This document shows, piece after piece, positions 8,988-17,043 of a DNA stretch of 64,000 bases. The notes under the pieces were generated by a model. The model ran no database searches and was not told the origin of the DNA. It saw only the letters and a list, made by a program, of their open reading frames with translations. The position numbers and the translations under genes were made by a program. The DNA comes from Cyclobacteriaceae bacterium (lineage in GTDB: Bacteria; Bacteroidota; Bacteroidia; Cytophagales; Cyclobacteriaceae), in the NCBI GenBank assembly GCA_030584025.1, contig CP129487.1:3687001-3751000 (forward strand), written 5' to 3'. The stretch's first letter is position 1; the number at the start of each line of letters is the position of its first letter.

Positions 8988-9503
8988 TTACTGCTCTGCC
9001 TCACGCCAACCCTTCTTTTCAATCGATTTGGCAACAGATTCCACTTTTAATTGCAGCGACTTTTTGAATTTATCAAGGCGTGTGGCGACCTTTTTTTCAT
9101 GGCTTCCCACTATCTGGGCGGCCAATATACCGGCATTTCTGGCCCCATTAAGGGCGACTGTGGCCACCGGAACACCGGCAGGCATCTGGAGGATAGAGAG
9201 AACGGAGTCCCAACCATCAATCGAATTTGATGATTTAACCGGTACCCCAATTACCGGCAATGAAGTGATGGAAGCCACCATGCCGGGCAAATGCGCTGCA
9301 CCCCCAGCCCCGGCAATAATTACCTTTAACCCTCGTTTTCTGGCTTCTTGAGCATATGAAACCATGCGCAAAGGCGTGCGGTGGGCCGATACCACCGTAA
9401 GTTCATAGGTAACACCTAGTTCTTCCAGTACTTCGGCAGCTTCCTTCATGATTTTCAAATCTGACTGGCTGCCCATGATAATGCCCACAAGTGGTTTTGT
9501 CAT
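8988..9503 (-). CDS. purE: 5-(carboxyamino)imidazole ribonucleotide mutase
   Basis: Class I PurE moves the carboxylate of N5-CAIR to carbon 4, giving CAIR in purine synthesis. The 171-aa sequence contains the hallmark phosphate-binding GSQSDLKIM, SAHRTPLRM, and the glycine-rich AGAGGAAHLPGMVAS. The ATG at 9501-9503 overlaps the stop of purK (ATGA), so the pair is translationally coupled and reads purK-purE. The C-terminal 20 residues are lysine-rich and slightly longer than in enterobacterial PurE. Confidence 0.96.
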   Translation of the reverse strand: MTKPLVGIIMGSQSDLKIMKEAAEVLEELGVTYELTVVSAHRTPLRMVSYAQEARKRGLKVIIAGAGGAAHLPGMVASITSLPVIGVPVKSSNSIDGWDSVLSILQMPAGVPVATVALNGARNAGILAAQIVGSHEKKVATRLDKFKKSLQLKVESVAKSIEKKGWREAEQ

Positions 9504-10639
9504 GCGATAACGTTAAGGGTGTTCTTTACAAAGTTAGCCTTCTCCTTCAATGAATTGATATCGTGATCCACGATTGTCACGTGGCCCATTTTACGAAAAG
9601 GCTTGGTATTCTTCTTACCATACAAGTGAACGTGCACGCCCGGAACTTTCACTACCTCCTCAAAGCCTTCATACAGGGCCGGGCCCGTATGTCCGTCACT
9701 GCCTAACAGGTTCACCATAGCGCTTGGAATCAATACTTCGGTGCTGCCCAGTGGAAGGCCGGTGATGGCGCGCAAATGTTGCTCATACTGTGAAGTTGCG
9801 TTTGCCTCAATAGTTTGATGGCCGCTGTTGTGTGGACGTGGCGCGACTTCATTCACCAGCACATCGCCTTGTTTGGTTACAAACATCTCAACAGCGAGAA
9901 GTCCAACAAGACCAAGTTTTTCAATGATATCGCATGCAATGCGGTCTGCTTCTTTTGCTATTTTATCCGTGATCGTTGCCGGAGAAAAAAGATATTCGAC
10001 CAGGTTGTGCACAGGATGAAATACCATTTCAACAGGAGGGAAGGTTTTTATTTCGCCTGCTGCCGTACGCGCTACGATAACGGAAATCTCTTTTTCAAAA
10101 TCAACAAGTTTTTCAAGTACACCGGGTGCATCAAATGCTTTTGCAATGTCGGCTTTGGTTTTAAGGATTTGCACTCCCCTGCCGTCATACCCTTCTTTGC
10201 CCAGCTTATGTACAGCAGGTAAGAAACCAATGTGCTGTTCAACAGCCTTCTGCGTATCGGTTAAAATGAATTCGGCTGTGGGAATTCCATTCTCCTGATA
10301 AAATTTTTTCTGGCTGCGTTTATCCTGAATGAGCTCAATTGCCTCCGGTTGCGGATAAATTTTCTTGCCTTGTTTTGCCAGGTCTTTTAGCGCCTGCGTG
10401 TTAACATTTTCAATTTCGATGGTGACAATCTCGCAGTCATGTGCAAACCGCATCACCGTTTCATAATCTGTTAGTTTTCCTGTATGAAAGTCGGCCAGGT
10501 TTTTACAAGGTGCTTGCGGATCAGGATCAAGTACTTTAAAGGAAAGATTATAATCAATACCCGATTGAATGAGCATGCGCCCAAGCTGACCGCCACCGAG
10601 TATGCCTATGGTAAAATTCTGACTGAAAGGCTTTTTCAA
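9500..10639 (-). CDS. purK: 5-(carboxyamino)imidazole ribonucleotide synthase
   Basis: ATP-grasp enzyme making N5-CAIR from AIR, ATP and bicarbonate. The N-terminal IGILGGGQLGRML nucleotide motif, the DPDPQAPC stretch, KLGKEGYDGRGVQIL (ATP-grasp loop), ISVIVAR, and EVAPRPHNSGHQTIEA near the C-terminus identify it. The frame is open far upstream, but that part overlaps the HEAT/cyclophilin gene and is not protein-like. The TTG at 10637-10639 (LKKPFSQNFTIGILGGG) gives 379 aa, the normal size, and is preferred. The next plausible start, an ATG, lies after the Rossmann motif. Coupled to purE. Confidence 0.93.
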   Translation of the reverse strand: MKKPFSQNFTIGILGGGQLGRMLIQSGIDYNLSFKVLDPDPQAPCKNLADFHTGKLTDYETVMRFAHDCEIVTIEIENVNTQALKDLAKQGKKIYPQPEAIELIQDKRSQKKFYQENGIPTAEFILTDTQKAVEQHIGFLPAVHKLGKEGYDGRGVQILKTKADIAKAFDAPGVLEKLVDFEKEISVIVARTAAGEIKTFPPVEMVFHPVHNLVEYLFSPATITDKIAKEADRIACDIIEKLGLVGLLAVEMFVTKQGDVLVNEVAPRPHNSGHQTIEANATSQYEQHLRAITGLPLGSTEVLIPSAMVNLLGSDGHTGPALYEGFEEVVKVPGVHVHLYGKKNTKPFRKMGHVTIVDHDINSLKEKANFVKNTLNVIA

Positions 10640-10701
10640 CTGTACAAATTTTGTGCACGAAGTTAAGGCAATCGGCTCAGCCGACAATGGATGCTTTATG
10701 C

Positions 10702-12555
10702 TTATAACGCTTCCACCTGTATTATTTGATCGCCCACCGCCATTTGATGAACCACATCCATCCCTGAAACCACTTCGGCAAAAATGGTATAGCGACCATC
10801 GAGATGTGGTGTTGGTGAGTGTGTTATAAACCACTGTGTTCCCTCCGTATCTTTTCCTGCAGATGCCATCCCTACAGAACCCTCCTTGTATTTGCACATG
10901 GAAAATTCTGACCGGATGGAGTAATCTTCGCTGCCCCAACCATCGCCCCGGTTACACCCTCCCTGAATGACAAAGTTGGGAACCACCCGATGAAAATTCT
11001 TTCCATTAAAGTATCCGGAATTGGTTAACTGAAGAAAGTTGGCCACCGAGCCTGGAGCCTCCTCAACAAATAATTGAATAATAATATCACCCTTTGAGGT
11101 TTGAATGCGCACTTGCTGATCCCTTGGAATGGTTTTTACAAAAGCCCAATCAATTGGATGGTTGAATTCATTCGCAACCGGTTTTTCCAACTCGCGATTT
11201 TCAAAATACGCTATCGAGGCCTCCAGGGGTTGAAGTGCTTCATTGTCGCGGGGCAAAGAAAGGTTTGATTTCGCTTCGTATAAAAACTGATAATCGGTGA
11301 TCAGCTTCTTATAGTTAAGCGAAGGATTCATAAGTGCGGCAGCAACGGTGCCGATCACAGCGGCATCTCCGGTTTGCATGGCTTTTCGATATGCGTCAAT
11401 AAAAGCTTGCTGCATGGATGGTTGAAACAACCGGTGACGATTCATAGATACCAGCGCTGCCGCAGCAGACGACTTGATTACCGGAACGGATGAATCAAGT
11501 TGCTCTTGAACAAATAAATGAGCTGCTGGCGCCTGCCTCAAGGCGGTTAATAGTGCCGCCTTTCCGTATGGATTTTCTGTGGTTTCAAATTGGGCTATAA
11601 TTTCTTCTACTACCGAATCGGAATTCTTACCGCTTGCCAAAAGGGACTCGTATAAATTTCCTTTTACACGCCACGAATTTGTGGTTTGGACTTGCTGCGA
11701 CAATAGTTGTGTTTGTCCTTCGAAATTCAATGATGCAACGGTTTCAGCAGCAGCAATGGCAACCGGTTCGCTTTCATCCTTCAGGGCCTCAATCAAATTT
11801 TGAGCAAAATCATCAACTGGAAAATTGGCGAGCGCACGAACCGCATTCACCCGCACCCGATAATCGGGGTCATGAGCAATAGCTTCTTTGAGCGCCTGTT
11901 GTACCTCTGCAGAAACAATCTTGCGCAAAGCTGAAGCAACAGCCATACGAACATAGGCTGATGAATCCGATCGCAAAGCTTGCAGCAGTTGTTGCTTGGC
12001 CAAATCAATTTTCAAAGTAGTTCTACTAAAAAAATGTGCTGCCCCAAAGCGATCTTCCTCCGAACTAGTTGGAGCCAGAAGTTGAGTGGCACGATTGACG
12101 TGTGTAGAGTCTGCTTTACCGCTTAACGCAAGACGATATAAGCCCCATGCGTCAAGTTTTGAAGATTCAATTTGCGCTGCTGTCTTGCCTAATGCTTCTT
12201 TAACAATCGGTGAATTGAATGCGCCAGAAGAAAGCGCTTGAAATGCAGCGGTCCCTCCCGTTTGGCCAAGTGCAAACGCAGCTGTCTCCTGAACCGATTG
12301 GTCAACATCTTGTAACAGAATGGCTAGCTTTTCAACTGCCAGTGTATCCTGAATGGAAGCAAATGCTAATGCTGCTGCGCTCCGGTATTCCGAATTTTCA
12401 TGTTGTAAAAAAATAAGCAGGCTGTCCGTATTCCTGCGATCCTGAAGTTCAGCGATCTGAACGCGTACCGGATCAGAAAACACATTAGGTGTGGGCACGG
12501 GTTTTCCGCATGACCATAAAAATATAGTCAACAAAAATGCAGTAACATGTCTCAT
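10702..12555 (-). CDS. HEAT-repeat lipoprotein with C-terminal cyclophilin-type peptidyl-prolyl isomerase domain
   Basis: A 617-aa envelope protein. The N-terminus is a lipoprotein signal (FLLTIFLWSC, Cys16). Residues about 30-420 are HEAT-like helical repeats with recurring patterns such as YRSAAALAFASI, VQETAAFALGQ and YRVRVNAVRALANF. Residues about 455-617 form a cyclophilin domain: IQTSKGDIIIQLF, NFHRVVPNFVIQGG, GSVGMASAGKDTEGTQWFI and the closing HLDGRYTIFAEVV. The catalytic Arg (FHRV) and the QWFI pocket are kept, so it is probably active. It follows the TerB-like gene by 5 bases, so it may be read from the feo promoter. A folding or scaffold role in the periplasm is inferred. Confidence 0.88.
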   Translation of the reverse strand: MRHVTAFLLTIFLWSCGKPVPTPNVFSDPVRVQIAELQDRRNTDSLLIFLQHENSEYRSAAALAFASIQDTLAVEKLAILLQDVDQSVQETAAFALGQTGGTAAFQALSSGAFNSPIVKEALGKTAAQIESSKLDAWGLYRLALSGKADSTHVNRATQLLAPTSSEEDRFGAAHFFSRTTLKIDLAKQQLLQALRSDSSAYVRMAVASALRKIVSAEVQQALKEAIAHDPDYRVRVNAVRALANFPVDDFAQNLIEALKDESEPVAIAAAETVASLNFEGQTQLLSQQVQTTNSWRVKGNLYESLLASGKNSDSVVEEIIAQFETTENPYGKAALLTALRQAPAAHLFVQEQLDSSVPVIKSSAAAALVSMNRHRLFQPSMQQAFIDAYRKAMQTGDAAVIGTVAAALMNPSLNYKKLITDYQFLYEAKSNLSLPRDNEALQPLEASIAYFENRELEKPVANEFNHPIDWAFVKTIPRDQQVRIQTSKGDIIIQLFVEEAPGSVANFLQLTNSGYFNGKNFHRVVPNFVIQGGCNRGDGWGSEDYSIRSEFSMCKYKEGSVGMASAGKDTEGTQWFITHSPTPHLDGRYTIFAEVVSGMDVVHQMAVGDQIIQVEAL

Positions 12556-12560
12556 GATTA

Positions 12561-12941
12561 TCAGAATAAAGATTGAATCGTACCGGCCTTTTTTACTACA
12601 TCATCAAACTCGATACCGGTTAACTTGATGGAATACAACAATAGCCGCACTTCTTTGGCGTGCACCCGCCCATCTACTTCCGACATTTTATAAAGTAATG
12701 CAAGTGCTCGTAATTTTTCTTCATCTGTGCAGGCATTTATGTTATCAATGCCCTCCTTATAAATGTCGCGTTCTTTTTTTGATTGGACCGCCTGAGAGAA
12801 TGTTTCAAATACAGCGTCATCAATCTGCTCAAGCTTCCTGAGGCGGGTAAGCGCTTGCTTTTCCTGATCATCAATAATGCCGTCTGCGCTAATAAGCAGA
12901 TGCGTAAGATTTAATATACCCAAATGATAGCTTGAAGTCAT
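12561..12941 (-). CDS. TerB-like helical protein
   Basis: A 126-aa, all-helical protein with two acidic EF-hand-like loops, LISADGIIDDQEKQAL and MSEVDGRVHAKEVRLL, the hallmark of the TerB/DjlA-N family that binds divalent metal between helices. No signal peptide, so cytoplasmic. It lies 47 bases after feoB and 5 bases before the HEAT/cyclophilin gene, suggesting co-transcription with feoAB. TerB proteins associate with membrane metal proteins such as TerC; a link with iron uptake here is only inferred. Confidence 0.75.
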   Translation of the reverse strand: MTSSYHLGILNLTHLLISADGIIDDQEKQALTRLRKLEQIDDAVFETFSQAVQSKKERDIYKEGIDNINACTDEEKLRALALLYKMSEVDGRVHAKEVRLLLYSIKLTGIEFDDVVKKAGTIQSLF

Positions 12942-12988
12942 AATAGCGGTTTAGCCATTAAATATAAAAGAAAATCCTTTTACCTGCT

Positions 12989-15106
12989 TCAGCTAAGCGA
13001 TTGAAATACAATGAAGGCCGAAACGTATGCCAACACGGTCATGTAAACCAATTGAATCATGGGCCATTTCCATCCTTTCGTTTCGCGATAAACTACTGCG
13101 ATGGTACTCATGCATTGCATGGCAAATGTGTAAAAGACAAGCAGCGAAAAACCCACTGCGGGTGTGTAACGTGGACCGCCTGTTTCGGGATTGATCTCCG
13201 CTTTCATTCGACTTTTTATAGTGGTTTGATCTTCCTCACTTCCAATGCTATAGATAGTGGCCATAGTGCCCACAAAAACTTCGCGCGCTGCGAATGAAGT
13301 CACCAACGCAATGCCAATTTTCCAATCATATCCCAGCGGGCGTATAATCGGCTCAATACTTTTTCCAAGTATCCCTGCGTACGAGTGCTCGAGCTTGTAG
13401 GCAGCCACGCGATCTTCAAGGCCCTGTTCCGTTAAGCGCAGGTTCTCCGATTCTTTCAACACATATTCCCTGGCATTTTCCTGATGATCGCCCGGCCCAT
13501 ATGATGCTAGCACCCACAATACAACCGCTATCGCCAGAATTACTTTACCGGCTTCAAATACAAATGATTTTGTTTTATCATAGATGGTGTACCCCACGTT
13601 CGACCATTTGGGCCAACGGTAGGTAGGCATTTCCATAATCAGGTAACTGCGTTCTTTTACGTTGATCAGCATCTTAATGACAACGGCTGAGAGCATGGCT
13701 GCTGCGAACCCGAGCAAGTACAAACCCATTAGTGCAAGTCCTTGCAGGTTAAAAAATCCGAAGACCATATCTTCCGGCACAATCAAGGCAATTAAAATGG
13801 TGAACACCGGTAGCCGTGCCGAACAACTCATCAAGGGTGTTACCAATATGGTAATGGTTCGCTCCTTCCAGTTATCGATAGTGCGCGTAGCCATGATAGC
13901 GGGAATTGCACAAGCCACTCCGGAAATCAACGGCACAACACTTTTACCATTCAAGCCAAACTTGCGCATGATTTTATCCATCAAAAAAACCACGCGCGAC
14001 ATATAGCCCGATTCTTCCAAAACAGAAATGAACGCAAAAAGAATGGCAATCTGCGGAATGAAGATTACAATACCTCCAATGCCTGGCACAACTCCTTGCG
14101 CCAGCATTCTGGTCAATGGCCCATCGGGTAATGTTTCGCTTAGGTAATTGCTGAACGAAGCAAATACACCGTCAATAAAATCCATGGGTACTGTTGCCCA
14201 TGCAAAAATGGCTTGAAAAATCAGGAAAAGAATTCCAAAAAATATCGCGTAACCCCATACGCGATGCGTAAGAATTTTATCGAAGTCGGTAGAGCGACTG
14301 GTTTTACTTTCGATTGCCGGTTTGATTGTGACGCTATCAAGCAACGACTGAATGAAACTATACCGTTGCACCGTTTCAGCTCCGTGAAACTTACCGGGGA
14401 AGAATTTATATTTTTCTTTTACTTGATGAATCAGATCGCGGTCTTCTGGCTTGAGAAAACCAAGTGTACTGGGTTGTTGCAAAAATTGATAAGCTTCGTA
14501 ATCATTATCCAGCTCCAGTGCAGTACGCAATTCCTGCACGCCCGCTTTCGCTTCATCAAAAACCGGAAAGATTGTTTTTCCCGGCAATGCTATGGGTTTA
14601 CATAATATGGATTTCAATTGATCGACTCCCATACCGTTGCGGGCATTGATCGGAACAACCGGAATACCCAGTTGTTGCGACATCTCAACCAGGTTGTAGC
14701 TGATTTGCTTTTTCGCCACCAGGTCCATCATGTTAAGGGCCAGCACAACGGGCAATCCCAAATCGCTGATTTGCGTTACCAACAACAGGCTTCGCTTCAG
14801 GTTGGTAGCATCAACAATCACCACTATGGCATCCGGGCATTCAGGTGATTTATGATTGAGTAAAATCTCTGAAACAATTTGTTCATCCAGACTGCGCGGA
14901 TACAAACTGTAAATGCCTGGCAAATCGATAAACTGTGCCTGGTGCCCGTCAGGCATTTTAGAAAACCCAACCCGTTTCTCTACCGTAACCCCAGGAAAGT
15001 TTCCCGTCTTTTGATTGAGCCCGGTGAGGTAATTGAACAGCGATGATTTTCCTGAATTCGGATTACCAACCAACGCAATCTTCACATGTTTGCCTGAAGT
15101 TTGCAT
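12989..15106 (-). CDS. feoB: Ferrous iron transport protein B
   Basis: A 705-aa GTP-gated Fe2+ permease of the inner membrane. The N-terminal G domain has G1 GNPNSGKSS at 14-22, the G3 DLPGIYSL and G4 LNMMD (in VVLALNMMDL). A helical linker follows, and the C-terminal half holds two Gate (nucleoside-recognition-like) membrane regions, with VVPLISGVACAIPAIMATR and VTSFAAREVFVGTMATIY as clear matches. Full length, no cytosolic Cys-rich FeoC-like tail. feoA ends 4 bases upstream, so the two are coupled. Confidence 0.97.
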   Translation of the reverse strand: MQTSGKHVKIALVGNPNSGKSSLFNYLTGLNQKTGNFPGVTVEKRVGFSKMPDGHQAQFIDLPGIYSLYPRSLDEQIVSEILLNHKSPECPDAIVVIVDATNLKRSLLLVTQISDLGLPVVLALNMMDLVAKKQISYNLVEMSQQLGIPVVPINARNGMGVDQLKSILCKPIALPGKTIFPVFDEAKAGVQELRTALELDNDYEAYQFLQQPSTLGFLKPEDRDLIHQVKEKYKFFPGKFHGAETVQRYSFIQSLLDSVTIKPAIESKTSRSTDFDKILTHRVWGYAIFFGILFLIFQAIFAWATVPMDFIDGVFASFSNYLSETLPDGPLTRMLAQGVVPGIGGIVIFIPQIAILFAFISVLEESGYMSRVVFLMDKIMRKFGLNGKSVVPLISGVACAIPAIMATRTIDNWKERTITILVTPLMSCSARLPVFTILIALIVPEDMVFGFFNLQGLALMGLYLLGFAAAMLSAVVIKMLINVKERSYLIMEMPTYRWPKWSNVGYTIYDKTKSFVFEAGKVILAIAVVLWVLASYGPGDHQENAREYVLKESENLRLTEQGLEDRVAAYKLEHSYAGILGKSIEPIIRPLGYDWKIGIALVTSFAAREVFVGTMATIYSIGSEEDQTTIKSRMKAEINPETGGPRYTPAVGFSLLVFYTFAMQCMSTIAVVYRETKGWKWPMIQLVYMTVLAYVSAFIVFQSLS

Positions 15107-15110
15107 TCGC

Positions 15111-15344
15111 CTAGTTAAGAATAGAAATCGTTGAAGCTTCGGCTACGCGGAGGGAAAGTTCATAACCTGAAACACTGATACAAACCGGATCGCCAAACGG
15201 AGCCCTGAAGTTAAACCGTATGCTTGCCCCGGGAAGGCAACCCATTTCCATTAATTTGGTCGACAGGTCATCATCTTCTAAGCTGGCAATAATCGCCACT
15301 TCCCCCGGTCGCATCTGGGCAACACTTCTTTTGCCGTTTGCCAT
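15111..15344 (-). CDS. feoA: Ferrous iron transport protein A
   Basis: A 77-aa SH3-like protein that assists FeoB at the inner membrane. MRPGEVAIIASLEDDDLSTKLMEMG and LPGASIRFNFRAPFGDPVCISVSGYELSLR are typical of FeoA. The ATG at 15342-15344 follows AATAAGG. Its promoter, TATCTTTG with an upstream TTG, is 22 bases before the start. The gene is read away from a 52-aa small protein gene, the two sharing an 80-base intergenic space. Confidence 0.94.
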   Translation of the reverse strand: MANGKRSVAQMRPGEVAIIASLEDDDLSTKLMEMGCLPGASIRFNFRAPFGDPVCISVSGYELSLRVAEASTISILN

Positions 15345-15366
15345 CCTTATTTAGATTAATTTTAAA

Positions 15367-15396
15367 CAAAGATACGGCAAAATCAGGCCCGTGCAA
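15367..15396 (-). promoter_or_regulatory. Promoter of feoAB
   Basis: On the minus strand TTG (15394-15396), a 19-base spacer, then TATCTTTG (15367-15374), a full match to the Bacteroidetes -7 box TAnnTTTG. The feoA ATG lies 22 bases further on. No clear Fur-type dyad was seen over it. Confidence 0.6.
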
Positions 15397-15424
15397 TGAT
15401 TCTTATCAGTTGTTAGCTTTAAGT

Positions 15425-15583
15425 ATGAAAAAATCAAAGACCAAAAAGAAGGACGCAAAACAAGACCAAAAAAAGCCAGAGAAGCCTGCTGTTCCTGCAA
15501 CAGCAGAAGAAACAACCGAAAACCCGTTCGACTTTGGTGGGTTGCCCAATCGCGACCTCAAGAAAAATCTGGGTTGTGGCTAG
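15425..15583 (+). CDS. Small lysine-rich protein ending in LGCG
   Basis: A 52-aa protein from ATG 15425: a strongly basic N-terminal half (KKSKTKKKDAKQ), a Pro/Glu-rich linker, and a C-terminal motif NPFDFGGLPNRDLKKNLGCG that looks conserved rather than random. I have the impression that similar short proteins with the FGG..P.R.LKKNLGCG end occur across Bacteroidetes, but cannot verify this here. The single Cys next to the terminal Gly stands out. It is read away from feoAB and overlaps the S41 protease stop by 4 bases (tail to tail). Function unknown. Confidence 0.6.
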   Translation: MKKSKTKKKDAKQDQKKPEKPAVPATAEETTENPFDFGGLPNRDLKKNLGCG

Positions 15584-16995
15584 TGATTAACCATGAAAGT
15601 ATCCATCAACCGATTGAGTCGTTTACGCTGGTCATTGCCTTCCAGGTAATTTGATCTTCTGCCAGTAAGGGATTTGAATTCAACTGAATTTCCGGCAACA
15701 TCACCTGTAGCTTTACGACCACCAACTGTTCCTCCAACAATATCTTCAAGGGCCAGATTAAGTAGCCGTTCATTAACATCACCAAGGGGATATAAAACCA
15801 GATCATTGTCTTCATCCAAAATGTCGGGCGTAAAGCCATTGTCGTAATCGGATTGATCCAAACTGTTATACGACTTTACAACAATGGGCTGCATGCCCCA
15901 CTTATTGGAAGGATTGTCTTCATCCGTTATAGTTATCGATCCATAGTTCTTTCCATATGTTGTGTTGCCAATGAGCTTAACTTCCATAAATGGTCGCAAA
16001 CCGTTAATCAATAGCTCACTGGCCGAGGCAGTATTTGAACTGGTGAGAATATACACTTTAGAAATTTGTGCTCCGATATTTTGTGATAGCGATATAAATT
16101 TTGAAGTGAGGAAGTCAGGGCCTAATGATGGTTCATTTAGAATGGCGTCTTCTACCAGGTCATTGTATTCTCGTTTGGCGAAGATAGTTGACGGTGTTAC
16201 GTCTTTGGCAATCAGACTGGCCAGATTAATCGTTGCAGTTTCTGATCCTCCTCTGTTAAAACGTAAATCAATAATCAGTTCAGTAATACCTGCGGTTTGA
16301 AAATCAGAGAACACCTCGTTCATTTCACTATTATACTGATTGCTGTTTTCTGTTGGCCCGTTTGCAAAAAACGTATACACATAATACCCGATTTTCTTTC
16401 CATCTATCAAATAGATTTCGTGCAGAAAGTTCGGGTTTTCAGCATATTCAACAGTTGTCAATGAGAGTGTTCCGAGGTCAACAAAGTTTGTTCCATTGTG
16501 TCGCTTGTATGAAATGGTATGATTCTCACTTAGGCTGCTAAGCAAGCTCTGGTAGTTGTCGAGATTCATCTGTGTACCGTTCACAAGCTCAATAATGTCT
16601 CCTCGCAACAAGCCAGCATTCTCAGCCGGTGAGCTTGGTTTTATATACATCACTTGCATGAAAACATTTGTTGTGCCTTGTTCCTGATAAAGTTTGAATT
16701 CATAACCCGCTTCTTTTGTAATGCCTTGAAGCGAATTCAAGAGTTCCTCAAAGTTATCCTGTATCCACGAAAAGCGATCTTGAGATGAAAGAAGCGATTC
16801 AAAAAAATCAGGCGGTTCTAGTGATCGATTGGGGTTTGTGGGCAACTCGGTATTCCAGTAATACCAGAATTCCATGTTATCGTAAATCCAACTGTTTACA
16901 TACGATTTTACGGCTCCGTTTTCATCATCGTTACACGATGAAAACGAAATCATCACAATTACCAACAAAAATGCTGTCTTCCAAATTGCCCTCAT
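15580..16995 (-). CDS. S41 family (C-terminal processing) peptidase lipoprotein with PDZ domain
   Basis: A 471-aa lipoprotein: signal FLLVIVMISFSSC (Cys21) followed by acidic residues. Residues about 30-95 form the N-terminal S41 helical region (YDNMEFWYYW), residues about 105-175 a PDZ domain (YIKPSSPAENAGLLRGDIIELVNG), and about 190-420 the catalytic domain with LIIDLRFNRGGSETAT, the Ser of TSSNTASASELLI and the Lys of TYGKNYGS. The Ser-Lys dyad appears intact. Substrate unknown; such lipoproteins degrade or trim envelope proteins. It lies 48 bases after the murF-alr gene. Confidence 0.9.
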   Translation of the reverse strand: MRAIWKTAFLLVIVMISFSSCNDDENGAVKSYVNSWIYDNMEFWYYWNTELPTNPNRSLEPPDFFESLLSSQDRFSWIQDNFEELLNSLQGITKEAGYEFKLYQEQGTTNVFMQVMYIKPSSPAENAGLLRGDIIELVNGTQMNLDNYQSLLSSLSENHTISYKRHNGTNFVDLGTLSLTTVEYAENPNFLHEIYLIDGKKIGYYVYTFFANGPTENSNQYNSEMNEVFSDFQTAGITELIIDLRFNRGGSETATINLASLIAKDVTPSTIFAKREYNDLVEDAILNEPSLGPDFLTSKFISLSQNIGAQISKVYILTSSNTASASELLINGLRPFMEVKLIGNTTYGKNYGSITITDEDNPSNKWGMQPIVVKSYNSLDQSDYDNGFTPDILDEDNDLVLYPLGDVNERLLNLALEDIVGGTVGGRKATGDVAGNSVEFKSLTGRRSNYLEGNDQRKRLNRLMDTFMVNH

Positions 16996-17043
16996 ATCAA
17001 AGTCATTAATATTCCATTAATCGTCAACATTCAAAAACGTAAC

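Noticed and set aside
10640..10939. 100-codon 5' extension of purK into the cyclophilin gene
   Set aside because: The extra residues are antisense-like and unlike any PurK; the TTG at 10637-10639 gives the normal length.
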